NCBI RefSeq assembly: GCF_010093595.1
Contig: NW_022985463.1
Span: 414,804-478,803, forward strand
Source: Mytilinidion resinicola
Taxonomy: Eukaryota > Ascomycota > Dothideomycetes > Mytilinidiales > Mytilinidiaceae
Direction: 5' to 3'
DNA length: 64,000 bases
A program made the translations under genes and the position numbers. Of this stretch, positions 45,765 to 57,189 are shown in pieces; position 1 is the stretch's first letter, and each line of letters opens with the position of its first letter. The notes beneath the pieces were generated by a model. That model worked only from the letters and a program-made list of their open reading frames with translations. It had not been told where the DNA came from and ran no database searches.

Positions 45765-46429
45765 GATGTCGACTTGCGATAGTAAGCGACAGTTGGGTAG
45801 CAATCTGGGGGCGAGAACTTTTGGGGTGGATACCTGGGTAGACAAGAGTTGCCAAGAGATTGAGAATCACGTGAATGTCCAATGACGATGAGGGACAGTA
45901 AGATGGAGAAGCGAATTCAGACCAGATGTGGGGCCAAAAGCTGCTGCATTGATGATGGTGAAAAAGCTAGCTTTTAAGCAGTAGGAGGGAAGATGTGCAC
46001 AAGGTGCTGAGTAAGGGTGTAAAATAAGGAAGGGGCCCGACAACGAACGTGTTGAGTGTTGGGGATTCACCTGACGCGAAACCACATGACGCAATAGCTC
46101 ACCTTGTTCGCTTTGGACATACGGCTTAACTTGTACGTGCCCGCTTCTGCTTAAGGCTCTCAAGTCAACTCCCAAAAATCGAAGTGAGATTGAACTTTAT
46201 CAATGTGTGCCAGACCGCCTCAGGCAGTGGCAGATAGGTGCCGTGCACAGACCAGGCGTGCGACCTATTACCCCGGCTTTAAGGAACTGCACAGCTCGTC
46301 ATGGAAGAACCAAAATACAAGTGATGACAGAAAAGCTTCTAGTTTATCCGTAAAGGTTTTGATAGTGAAACGAGACCTAATAAGATGAGGGACAAAGGAC
46401 AAACCTAGATTTAGCACAGCAATTTTGAT
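45765..46429. other. Intergenic region, no gene seen
   Basis: No supported feature. Confidence 0.5.
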
Positions 46430-47405
46430 CTAGTCAAAATTCGTGCTATTGATGATATGCTCCCACTCCTTGCAGATGGCCAATGTGTCCTCACACTTCT
46501 TCCGCACCAAGTCGAGCGCATCGACCCCGAGCGGCAGCCTTTCTGGCATTGCCTTACCCGCCGCAACTCCCTCTCCTTTGACGACGTCAATCATCACCTT
46601 GATCCCCTTCTTCGGATCGCCAGGCTCGTTACCCTGCAGTGCCTGCAAAAACTCTGCGGTCCCGGCCCTTAACGCGTCGTAGTCGCCGATCTCGCTTATC
46701 CGAGATTTGAAGTTGTTCGGATGAAGCACCTGCGTCCGAAAGAAACCTAGTTCGAAGATGATGGACTTGATGCCAAGATGGGCAACGCTTTCTTTGAGAG
46801 ACTCATGAACTCCTTTGTGTTTGATCTTGCGTCAGCACTTAGCTATTGGAACCATGCTCTCTAGTACCTACCTTCGAGAGCAAATTTGGAGCTGGCGTAA
46901 GGTAGTCCGCTTGGTAAACCACCCCAGCCGTACATAGAACCAATGAAGACTACCGTGCCAGACCTTTTCTGGCGAAAATGCGGAAGGAGAGCTTGGGTAG
47001 CTTTGATCGACCCAAACAGGTTGGTCTCGTATTGAGCGAGAATCGTCTCACGACTAGAGATGTCCCGTTCAGCATATGCTTTACAGCGTTCAGACTAAGA
47101 AAGTGAGGCACGAACCTGGATTCTTCAAGGGTACCATTCTCCACATAGCCCGCGTTGTTGACCAAGACATCAATGCCACCATTTTCCTGGATGATCAAAG
47201 ACATGATGGAATCGACCTCGAGTTTGGGAGCAGAGACATCAAGACTATATGTACTGGCGCCGGCTTCTTTCAACTTCTGGATCCTAGATATTGGGCCCCT
47301 CGACGTCGCAATGGCCTTGTCCCCTCGCGAGAGGATGCCGCGGATGAACTCCTCGCCAAGCCCTGATGAGCAGCCAGTAACAAGCCACGTCAACTGAGTC
47401 ATCAT
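46430..47405 (-). CDS. Short-chain dehydrogenase/reductase (SDR)
   Basis: Exons 47116-47405, 46872-47053 and 46430-46812 give 284 aa. The cofactor motif TGCSSGLG is at residues 10-17, NNAG at about 88-91, and the catalytic YASSK (Tyr and Lys) at the end of exon 2; an upstream Ser occurs in VVFIGSMYGW. An Arg after the second strand (TSRG) suggests NADP(H) preference. The first intron (47054-47115) is needed: it joins GTLEES to SRETILAQYETNLFG. A TATAAAG-like box lies about 35 bp upstream on the minus strand. The family and C-terminus resemble the classical oxidoreductase group near 17-beta-hydroxysteroid/ketoreductase types; the substrate is unknown. Confidence 0.88.
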
Positions 47406-48249
47406 GCAAATAGACTTATATCGTAGTTCACGGGGAAGCTTTATAGAACAATCAATGGCGGAAATCTACTCCCTTAGACTGACGATTTCTTTTGGGCGTG
47501 GATGGCGTAGACTTTGAGCAGGAAAGGGAAAGCTTTTGTACTAGGAACCTTCTAACTAATCTAGCATTCTAGAGCACGAAGAGTGTGATGAACGTACCTA
47601 GGCTGAATTCCACGTCATGGCTAATCAACGTTCAGCTTGCCGTCAGGGCCTGGTAAGCGCTACACTAATCACGTCAAGCTTCGGTCCGTCTGGCTCGAAT
47701 CGCGCTCAAGAATGGAAAAAAGTGTTCTCTCGGTCGACTGAGAAGCCTCCCTTGGCATGCTAGTAGATCCCCTAAATTCAAGAGCATAGAAGATTGGGTA
47801 GTAGCGAAGGTGTCAAGCCGACCCAGTCGCGGGCGGCCCGCAATTCAAGTAGCTGGCTCTGACCTGATACGTTGAAAATCTATGCTTGAGATAGCGTGCC
47901 AAGGGGGGCGGCTCAGTTGACCGAGAGAACATGGTCAATATGTAAACAACTTCTCATGTTTATTAATCAAATAGTGGAAGTACTTGAATGTTGGGGAGCG
48001 TGGGCTGACTTTACAGCTCCTTGCTTGTATTCCTCAACCGTCTTCTTCCGTAAGCCCAGGTCTTGAGATGGAGGTTGATGGCGGTTGACGGAAGAAGAAT
48101 TCAAGAGTGGAGACGACGATTGCCATCTGAAGTTGGATCAGAGAGCTAGTCTACATCGAGATGCTTGGCATCGCGTGAATAGCATGTGACTACCAGAAGT
48201 CTCTTCCAAATCGTGCAAGTTTAAGTGACTATTGAATTGAACGGGAACG
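47406..48249. other. Gene-poor region, nothing supported
   Basis: No convincing coding sequence on either strand. Confidence 0.5.
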
Positions 48250-48750
48250 TTATATATCAAATATCATATCTTCAGATATCTCTTCGCGTCCCCAGCTGCA
48301 TCATTGCTCGACGTCCATGTAATGAACGCCAAGCTCCAAAACGGAGCATCAATAACCCCCTTCGCTTCTTCCAAATCCTCCGCCTCGCTCTCAAAACCCC
48401 ACTACTCTCCGCTTTAGTCGCTTTAACGAGCACACCCGTGTTTCACGCCAATGGCTCCCTAAGCCGCTCTACCCTCCAACTTCCCCACATCCTGCCAAAA
48501 CGCCGTGGCCTTAGTAAACTCCATATCCGCGCTTTTCGAAGCACAAACCAGATTATCCAAACCCCTACGCCCTCATAAACCAGGGAGAGCTCCTGTCCCG
48601 CGCTCGGACGCATCGTGTGTGCCGGATTACCTAGCAGCAACATTCTCCCCGTTTCTAAGGTTCGGAGCGTAAGGTTTCGCATTACGGCGAGCGGCCGCCG
48701 GACGCATGTGATTGCCATTTCCAATGCCTTTTAAGAGTTCGAGATAATTT
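48250..48750 (-). pseudogene. Fragment of an FAD-dependent monooxygenase
   Basis: The frame 48443-48724 contains MLLLGNPAHTMRPSAGQELS, which matches the second FAD-binding motif (GDAAHxxxPxxGQG) of the salicylate/phenol hydroxylase-like family, with Asp changed to Asn. Continuing in another frame, TKATAFWQDVGKLEGR and DAPFWSLAFITW may be further pieces, with several stops. No N-terminal GxGxxG motif was found. This is a decayed remnant, not a working gene. Confidence 0.55.
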
Positions 48751-49021
48751 CTGGCGTCTTTGAAGGTGTGAAGCAATTCGGTGTTGCTGCTGTCACGGGA
48801 GGGAGTCAGAGGTCGCGCTGATGGCGAAAGAGCTGGACCAGGTCTGGGGCGCGGAGGTGAAGGCGCAGCAACGTAGGCTTTGGGAGCTGTGCAGCTATTG
48901 ACGCTAGTTCCGTGATTCGAGGCTTGTAAGCCGGGTTGGTTCGCAAGTTCGGAAGCGGAGAGCGAGAAATAGTAGATCGTGATATCGCTCGAAACAGGTT
49001 CGGTGGTGGAAGCGGAGGGAG

Positions 49022-49630
49022 TTGGACAATATGACGTCCAGTGAGAGAGTAGAGAACATCAGCTACCAGAATCAGGTCGGCGAAAGCGTGATGCTATATG
49101 AGTGTGAGAGTCGCGCAGTCTGTGTCATTCGGAACCGCAACCACCTCTGCCGCAAATGTAATCGCCGCTTCAGCACCAGGAGCCGTCTCGAACAGCAGCT
49201 CAAGAAGTGGTGTTCGACGCATCTAAGACCCCGACAATCGCTTGGGTCAGACAATTGCTGGCCATCTGACTTCTCCAGGTTTCGAATCTCTGGTGAGGCG
49301 AAGACATCTCGTTCCTCATGCTCTTCAAATCTGCCTCCAAACTCCAATTGTCTACCACTCTGGTATCTCAGGGTCGAATTGCAGTGTCGCTACTATGAGG
49401 TGATAGAGCAGGTCTTTTCTCGAAGACTTGAAAGTGGTGGTTTTATTGCGCAGAGCGAAGGGCGGCGCTCAGCCCGCTGCGGAAGTGCGCCTGTCACGAT
49501 GAATGTAGTAGAGGGGTTTTTTTTTCTTACAAGTAAGCAAGACTCCCGTCGCAGGTGGCATTTGAGGCTCAGATTCATTCGTGGAGAGATAAGTGGAATG
49601 CAGGTGGCTGGTACATTAGAAAGAGCGTGA
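49022..49630 (+). other. Open frame with one degenerate zinc-finger-like stretch
   Basis: 202 codons. HLCRKCNRRFSTRSRLEQQL has the Cys-x2-Cys, Phe and Leu spacing of a C2H2 finger but lacks the histidines. The rest has no domain-like features. It may be a remnant or chance. Confidence 0.2.
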
Positions 49631-51419
49631 GTGAGATATGAGAGTAAGATATCGGCGGACAGTTCCCGTGGGCACGTGTGTGGTGTGAGGGTTTGCACAG
49701 CAGTGCAGCGATCCTAAGGGTATATATTTTGAAATATTTTGGCAGTTCTCAAATTATCTTTGCGGGAATGCGGAATGCGGGATGCGGGGTGCAGACATGC
49801 TGGAGATTGTGCAGTGGTGAACACTAATATCTTCTCCATAATACAGGTACAGCGCTGAGCACACTTGTCGGTATCTGTCGGTATCTGTCGATATCTGTCG
49901 GTATTGATAATTTTTTGATTTTTGTCCCTGGGTGTGGGCCTGGGAATCTTGGACAGTGCTTGCTTTTGCCTTTTTACTTTGTTTTACACAATGGAAAATC
50001 TATAGATAATAAGCAAGTCCTGACCCTGAATCGATAGGACTAAACCGAAGCAAGTTGAATTGGCATTGACCAACGGCTTCTTGTATCGGGCAGGGTGATT
50101 GAAAGGGGGCTATAACGACCGACGGAGGAAGTCTTGTTCGGAAATATTTCGTGGACAAGTGGGAATGCGTTTAGTGAAGATTTCCTGCAAAACTGGACGA
50201 GGCGACTGCCTTCCTAAACACGCAGTAGAATGCAGAAAACGTGGTTAGGAAAGGCGAAAAATGACACAGGTTGAAAGGTTGATTTAGGGTTCGGCGCACG
50301 TGCCCTCGCTCCACGTGAATTAGATGAGGTTACCTATTTCCGTCCTACATTCGAGGTTCGGTAGTCCTAAAAATAGACGAGGAAATTCGAAGATTTGTAA
50401 CCCGCCACGTGCCCGCTTGTCCCCTATGATGAACGTGTAGCCACCCGCTTTGACCGACGAACACTGCCTACCGAAATGAAAGTCCTGTTTGCTAGTTCTT
50501 TTGCAGCCTCCAAAGCCGAATCCCGGCTGGGCAGCTGAAGAGAATTCCACGGTCGGCCAGGACAGCAGTATCCCAAGAGAGGATAGCCTGAGGTGGTCTC
50601 CACTTTCATTCCCTTCCCTTCGCGGCTCACCTCTCAAACCAGCTGGGCAGCAGCCCCCAATCACGAGAAACACCAGAAGCAATCTCGCACAACTTTTACA
50701 CAACCATTTCGATGAGCGATTAATGGCCCCCAAGTATTAGTATCACGCAACACTAGTACTGCCTTCATGAAGGATGCCAGCCGATCAGCATTCAGGTGCC
50801 CCGGACTACGTAGCCCTTAGTCCCTTGTTCGTCATCGAAAGTGCGAGCCGGCGAGAATGATAGACCGTGATTCAGACATGAGGTGGCTGATATCGAACTG
50901 CGCCCTAAGGCTACCAGAAGCTGATGTGAGTGAGGCTCCAGCCGAAGCTGAAGATCTCGGTCGCTTCTGCACTTCAGCCCTTCCAGTGGCGCATGGTCGT
51001 CGAAACAACGTGGAGTATCCCGTCTAGACTGCGTTCTTAATGTTTTAGCTCGGTCGACCGCCAGCTGGCATGAAAGTATAGTGTGCATGAACTTTTGTGG
51101 GTCGTTCCTCGACTTCTTATCACCCTTTTTCATTGGTGCCTCAGAACGGCTGTCTGCAGGGCTGCTTACCACCGTGCTAGCACCGTCAGCACAGTTGCGC
51201 TTGTGCTGATTTGAACCCTGGCACGCCCGGGGAAAGGCGTCCACGGGTAGCTATATGTACGCCATTGCCACTTTCTTCTGGACATGATCTTGAGTAAGCT
51301 TTAAGACTTCATCTTCACTTCTTTCCCGCCGCATCAAGGACAATTCTCAGATATTTGCCCTTCGATAGCCGACACCTTTTTGCTTGCGTGGCATTTCTAC
51401 TTTGCCGCCTTCATACAAC
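49631..51419. other. Gene-poor region with short tandem repeats
   Basis: No convincing gene. Open frames at 50320-50733 and 50792-51244 (minus strand) show no domain. Short repeats at 49762-49793 and 49866-49905 are listed separately or in the findings. Confidence 0.5.
49866..49905 (+). repeat. Four tandem 10-bp units
   Basis: TGTCGGTATC twice, then TGTCGATATC and TGTCGGTATT. Just upstream (49762-49793) is a looser 7-8-bp repeat based on gcggaat/gcgggat. Confidence 0.85.
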
Positions 51420-52157
51420 ATGGCGTTTTTACCAATCTTCCTCTCTTGCTTGCTACTCTCCATTTTGTCGATAACAAATCTTGCGCTTATAAGCTCGATG
51501 GTTGCCTGGCTACACATACAAAAGACCCAGGTCAAAAGCTACGCTATCAACTGGCCAAATGATTCCTTCCATCTGCAGGCTTTACCGGAACACCTCTGGT
51601 TGGACCAAGGACACACGTCCAACGGAGTTGCTGGCTATGGCTTCTTTCTAGGCCTGGTAGGGCTATATGTCGCATGGAGACAGCGAAAGCGAGACGGAAG
51701 GGTAAGTTTGCTTCGGCCAGCTCTGACAAAGACATGTGCAGGTCTTTTGGTTCTGGACCATAAACTTACTCGCGTCTAGGGTCCTTCCAAAACACTCCTG
51801 GGGCTCGTCATACTACTCTCGCTAGCCGTTGTGTTCACTCTCGTGGCGCTCGCCTTCGTCTTCACCGTCGCGCATGATACCAAAGGCCAAACAATCCTGT
51901 CGTCAGTCGCAAAAGCTGGCGTCAAGTACCCCGCGCACAAATGGACTCCGGCGACATGGTACAAAGCTGTTCTGAAATTGCCCCTGGCCGACGGTAGCGT
52001 GCGATCCGATATCAAGTCTCACGTCACCAACATCGAAGCATGGGAATACATGCTCATCCCGATCTTCCTTACCGACATCCTCGCACTGGGAATTGCGGTC
52101 ACGGCGATGATGAAGCAGCGAAAGGGTCAGCCTTCCGAAAATCCTACCGAAAAATGA
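51420..52157 (+). CDS. Four-span membrane protein, unknown function
   Basis: Exons 51420-51701 and 51780-52157 give 219 aa starting MAFLPIFLSCLLLSILSITN. Four hydrophobic segments: residues 1-27, about 67-84 (GVAGYGFFLGLVGLYVAW), about 100-123 (TLLGLVILLSLAVVFTLVAL), and about 185-203 (LIPIFLTDILALGIAVTAM). Between the first two is a ~40-residue loop, and between the last two a ~60-residue loop. This two-loop, four-span layout recalls claudin/SUR7-like or MARVEL-like fungal proteins, but I see no family signature (no W-GLW-C-C). The C-terminal tail is short and basic. Confidence 0.75.
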
Positions 52158-53020
52158 GCAATCGCTTACGTCCTGGAAGAAATAAAATACAGCGGCCTCA
52201 ACCGCGGAGAGAACAAAGTACCACTTGAACCGTATCGACCAACTGTGTAATAATTCCAGTGAGGAATTTGGGATATCAAAAGCGTCGAAGGGGGTCTCTT
52301 GTCTTGGAGGATGGTTCGTAGGCTTACGACTCTCATTACCCTACGGAGGGGGATAAAAAATCTGGGACTACATTTATATTTCTAGTTGGATTTTGGTTGC
52401 GATTTGGTCGCTGGGATCATTCCTTTCAAGATATCCACTGTTCAGATACCATTAATACGACTTTCGTTGCATGTTGCTTGAACATATCTTTCATGATGAA
52501 TTGAAATGGTGTCAAGGTGTCTAATCCGCAAGCATCACAAGGCCTGGAACCGAATATTGACCCATGTTCGATCCCTGCCCGCATCGTCATCTGCATTTTC
52601 AGGGTCACGCGTACCCACAAACCGGACCTCGATTTGCGATCTAGAATAGAAGCGGACTGCCTCACCCAAAACCACCGTCCCAATTCTCTACTTGAACCCT
52701 CGCATGACTATCCTCATATCAATAGTGAACTTCTACTAGTCTAACTTCTGCGTGGAATGTCGAAATAAGAATCGTATCAAGCTTCTCACCGCCGGCAAAA
52801 TAAGCATCCCAGAAAAGAGCCCACAACTTCACATGCTCCACCACCCTTGCTAGACCTCAGAGCTCCCACATCCTCCACCAAAAACCTCAACCCTCAAATA
52901 CAAATACGAATTGATTGCGCTCAAAGCCCCGACCCGCCTCTCGCGATAAGCCCAACCCAGCGGCCGTGAAGCGCCGCAGCTCAGCTCAGCTCCCACCACC
53001 ACCTTCCAGACAACCCCACC
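52158..53020. other. Intergenic region and leader of the acyltransferase gene
   Basis: No gene seen. The 150 bp before 53021 are C-rich, like other leaders here. Confidence 0.5.
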
Positions 53021-54267
53021 ATGCCCGTCCTCCTCTACGCACTCCTCCTCCCCGCCGTTCTCGTCTTCGCTCTACACGGCTTCTCCCGCATCACTCCCGC
53101 GAACTCGCACATGTCGAACGCCGCGGCCTTCTACGCGCGGCTTATAATATCATGGGTCGCCATGATCATCGCGGCCGGCTACGGCGTGTTTGCGAGTATA
53201 GCCCTCCGGGTGGCGGGGTATGGGGGCATGAGCCAGTGGGCTACAGGGAGGCTGTTTAAGTGGATTATGTGGTATACGACTGGCGTCATATTTGTGGTGA
53301 CGGAGGGGGGACGGATTGAGGGCGGAAGGAGGGGGGGAATGGAGGCATTGAATGAAAGGCCGGCAGTTTTTGTGGCAAATCATCAAACGTGAGTTGTCTA
53401 CTCTTTTGGGGCTGAGAAGGTATATATGGTGCTGTTGGCGTGGATCGTGATTCTATTGAACGGAGATCTCTTCGGCAATTGAGGGATGAAGGCTGATTAT
53501 CTGTGAACAGAGAACTCGATGTCCTAATGCTCGGTACCCTGTTCCCGAAATACTGCAGCGTAACAGCGAAGAAGAGCTTGAAATGGGCACCGTTTCTGGG
53601 TTGGTTCAGTAAGTCCCCTTACATTCTACATCTTCTCCTAGCCTTTGCGCAGCAGCCCTCCACACACTGCCCAATACACACCGCTAACACATTTCAAGTG
53701 ACCCTCTCCAAAACTGTCTTCATCGACCGTGCAAACCGCGCCACAGCCCTCGCCGCCTTCGACGGAGCCGCAAGGCACATGCAAACCGAGCGACAAAGCG
53801 TCTGGATCTTCCCCGAGGGCACACGGTCATATGGCGAGAGGCCAGAGCTATTGCCCTTTAAGAAAGGCGCATTTCATCTAGCGATAAAAGCACAGGTGCC
53901 TATCGTACCCGTGGTCGTTGGCAACTACTCGCACGTCTTGAACGTGAAAAAGCGGATCTTTAGGCCAGGCACCATTGATGTGAGCGGTATGTGCATGCGT
54001 TTCCCTTGTCATTGGATATAGCGGAATGAAGTCGAAGTACATGGCCGCGGTACTAATACGTTTCTAGTTCTGCCACCGATCCCTACTAAAGGCATGACCG
54101 CTGCCGATGCAGATAAGCTCACTACGAAGACGCGGGATGCGATGATGAGTGAGTTGATACGGCTATCGACTGTGGCGCCGAATGGTCACACGCCCGCAGC
54201 GGCGATAGCGACAGGCGTGGAGCGTGAGACTCAGCCGGCACAGCGGAGAGTCGCAAATGCGCTATAG
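53021..54267 (+). CDS. 1-acyl-sn-glycerol-3-phosphate acyltransferase (LPA acyltransferase, PlsC family)
   Basis: Adds the second acyl chain to lysophosphatidic acid to make phosphatidic acid in glycerolipid synthesis; probably in the ER or lipid-droplet membrane. Exons 53021-53388, 53511-53608, 53699-53986 and 54068-54267 give 317 aa. Two N-terminal hydrophobic spans (residues 1-18 and about 40-65) precede the catalytic motif NHQTELD (HX4D at 121-126, rebuilt across intron 1). The acceptor-binding motif is FPEGTRS (about 192-198), and a third motif is PIVPVVVGNY. Length and motifs match yeast Slc1-type enzymes. The start ATG follows a C-rich leader. Confidence 0.93.
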
Positions 54268-54734
54268 CGTCTCCTCAGCTACGAAATTCGATCGAATTTC
54301 AACTACCAGGAAAGTTGTTCGTCTTGCAATATTCCAGTTCTGGTGCATTTTGAGGCATAGGATCATCAAGCATGATACAAATTCTTGGAGGTGCGGATAT
54401 GCATCGAAGAAGACATTCGCATTTCACGTACGGCGTTCATAGGTGTCTTGTTGAGGCTAGCATGCACGGGATGTGCAATACCCCCCATTTCGGATCTTTC
54501 TTATTTCTCAAAAAGAATCATGTTTGTATGGCAACCTAAAGGGGACGACATAGATCTAGACTTCGATCCAGAAAGAATACGAGCGATATTTTTATTACAT
54601 GCCAAGTCTAAACGCAAGAATGGGAAGAATGCTGAACGTCTTTACGAGTAAGGGCATGAGCTTAAGACATCAGAAAGGCAGTATGAATAAGTGACTCCCA
54701 GGCCAGCTGATATTCATAACGACTCAACAAGCAA
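54268..54734. other. Intergenic region between convergent genes, no gene seen
   Basis: No supported feature. Confidence 0.5.
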
Positions 54735-55885
54735 CTATAATTGGCCTTCGCTACGTAATTTCTGGATAGCGTCTTGAAGTTCTGGAACATCTTCGCCTGA
54801 CCTGACACAACGTTGAGGAGGTGGAGCATCCCACCTCCGCTCATGCATATCCCTAAAGATGTTTTGGTCTAAGGCATCCCACTCGTCTAACCGTCTCGAA
54901 TAGCGCTCATTTTGAAACGGGAGAGGCGGTAAGATTATTTCTACGCCATCCAAGGCGCTTTCCTTTTTGACAGACTCAAAGTTGACAAGTTGGTCGATTT
55001 GGTGGTCGTGGAGCTGGTGCATCATGCGCTGGTGGGGTTGCGGGTGGAGAAACGCGTCTTTGCACTGAATTTTTGAAGAGTTAGTATGAGTTGCTCTTAT
55101 TTGTGCTCTTGTAATTAGGATATCACGAACCTCTTCTCTACTCTCCCCCCTATCAAACACCACCACGCCCCCAAAATCCGCAGCTCGGCCCAGTATCCGA
55201 CGACGTCTGCGATGCCGTCAGGGTACTGTTCCATCGCTTGATACGACATGTGGTAGAAATCGGTTGGAAGGACGAGATAAGGGGAACGGGCTACAGGTTT
55301 CCTCAATGTGCCGTCGTAGCTGGGTGGATATGTGATGGGTGGTGGTTGATACAGGATTCGCTCTGTCGGTATCGCGTCGCCTTTCACCTCTTTGTATAGG
55401 AGTGCTGCGATTTTGTGGCAAGCCACTGCGATCATTTCTAATAGGCGTAGTTTAAACTCTCTTAAGTCGAAAGTGGTGTTTTGATATGCTCGTGCAGTCT
55501 GCATGTGTTAGAAGCTGAGGATGGTATAAACAGGGAAATTTTCTCCAACCTTAGCATCGAATTGTAAGATGTCGAAGTTGAAATTGCCCTTGAACTTCTT
55601 CAGAATCGCAATCGAATCCGAGCTTAAATGTCCATGGGCGGTGAGGTCTTCCCGCTTGGTGACATTGAAACAATCTTCGAACACTCTAAGAAGTGGCAGA
55701 CCCTCGATGATTTGCGCATAGGTCTCTTTGGCTATTTCCGTGGCAATCACTTTTGTTAAAATTTCTCTCAACGCTTCTTGGTGCTCAAGTCCTAAGTCAT
55801 TCACAGATACCTTGGTAGCATGGGGTTCGGCCACCCATATGGCGAGTGTCTCGTCAAAAGTGCTGAGTTCTTGTGCTGCAAACAT
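54735..55885 (-). CDS. Hypothetical protein, three exons
   Basis: Exons 55550-55885, 55142-55498 and 54735-55064 give 340 aa starting MFAAQELSTFDETLAIWVAE. The N-terminal third is helical and acidic (EHQEALREILTKVIATEIAK). The middle has YPPSYDGTLRKPVARSPYLV and YHMSYQAMEQYPDGIADVVG, which looks like a structured conserved domain. The C-terminal part has a His-rich segment (HPQPHQRMMHQLHDHQIDQL). The second donor is GTAGAG rather than GTAAGT/GTGAGT but is needed for phase. No signal peptide, membrane span or known motif; the family is not recognised. Confidence 0.65.
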
Positions 55886-56372
55886 TGTTGAGGTATCACA
55901 CGGGGCGGGTCTTAGGATATCTTGCACCTTAAAAGTCTAGTATGATTGGCGGCGCTTAGAGATTGGTAGGAGGTTTTGTCCATGTATGAAGTATGAGCGT
56001 CTCCCGGTTGAGGTGGGGCTGTTCTGTTTGAGGTGGCATTGCTGGGCCGAATCTGGATTCGCGGGATTAAATAGGCGCATTGGTTGCATTCAGAGTAAAT
56101 GTAATGGTAAGGTTCGAGAAAATGAAATGAACCCATGATACTTCAATGCTAGTATCAGGCGACTGCTTATAGGATGAAGAGAATGCTGTGAATGATGACT
56201 GAAGGCTGGCTTTTCACACTCCATGATGCAGTCAACGCGTCAAACACAATAGCAATAGTTTCAATGCAAGCTCTAATCTCGAAATATCTTCGTTGTTTGT
56301 ACAAGTGGGGTAGCTACCGACTCTCCAAAACCCGAGTGCAGTGCTTGCGCGGTCATCAGGTATGCCTCCGCT
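55886..56372. other. Intergenic region, no gene seen
   Basis: Leader of the hypothetical gene and the 3' end of the COX7a-like gene. Confidence 0.5.
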
Positions 56373-56912
56373 CTAACCCTCGCTGAACCAAGTCTTGTGG
56401 CCCTGTGTAGCGTAAGTGACTATTGTCGGGCCGGAGGGAATCTCGTCGTCGGTAGACTTTGACATACCAGAACAGTGCGGCCCATCATGTACATGCTGCC
56501 GGCAAATCCAGTCCAGAGCATCGCATAGTACGGATACATGATGAACGGACTGCGGGGTGTCTGCAAAGCCAATTAGCCTCCGTGCTGATTCCGACTTCAT
56601 CTTCTCGTGTCATATTGTGATCCGATCGCCTTCGGGTGTCCTTCCGACGGTTGTACGCTCCTCCGTAAGGGCATCGAGATCGTGAGCGTGAAGATTGTGA
56701 GAACGCACCTTCCACCATTGTCGAACACCATCGTGCTTTTGAAAGAGGGCTTGGTATTCCGGGACCCGGTTCTTGCGGTAGACGAAGCTGTGAAGAGAGC
56801 TGTGTTAGCCGTGGTTTGGAAAGGGCGGCTGCTCGGATGAGCACAAGTCCATTGGACCGCAGCGTCGACGCAAAGCTGACGCACTGAGAGGCCCGGATAC
56901 GTACCCAGCCAT
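56373..56912 (-). CDS. Cytochrome c oxidase subunit 7a-like protein, 69 aa in four tiny exons
   Basis: Exons 56905-56912 (8 nt), 56709-56787, 56468-56560 and 56373-56402 join in frame to 69 aa. The product begins MAGFVYRKNRVPEYQALFQK, continues through GVRQWWKTPRSPFIMYPYYA, has one membrane span (AMLWTGFAGSMYMMGRTVL), and ends GHKTWFSEG. A short basic, soluble N-terminus, a single span and the closing HKTWF are traits of the small inner-membrane subunit 7a of complex IV, which helps assemble the enzyme. All four splice sites are GT...AG. It is too short and split to appear as one open frame. It diverges from a mitochondrial PPR-like gene 277 bp away. Confidence 0.78.
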
Positions 56913-57189
56913 GGTGAGAGTGGAGAGTATGTGCTTGACGAAGCAGTCGGTGTCGGGGCGCAATGGGAGGTTGTGGTTTGGGTTGCAGAGCTGTGGTGAG
57001 GTTGAGATCGTTCGATCACAGCGGAAAGAGCCGATTGGCGCTAGCTAGGTTGGATCGAGCCGCCGTTCACGAAAATGGAAGACGCGACTCTGCAGAATCT
57101 CAATCTCCGTTCTACAAACGCTTTCGCTGTTCAATTTCGCCTGATGCAATGTCGGACGGCTTCAAGTTAGGCTCGTCGCCGCAAAGTCG
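56913..57189. promoter_or_regulatory. Divergent promoter of the COX7a-like and PPR-like genes
   Basis: 277 bp between two diverging starts. No clear TATA box. Co-expression of two mitochondrial genes is inferred from the layout. Confidence 0.5.

Noticed and set aside
50792..51244. 150-codon minus-strand frame as a gene
   Set aside because: No domain, no leader and unremarkable composition. It cannot be supported.
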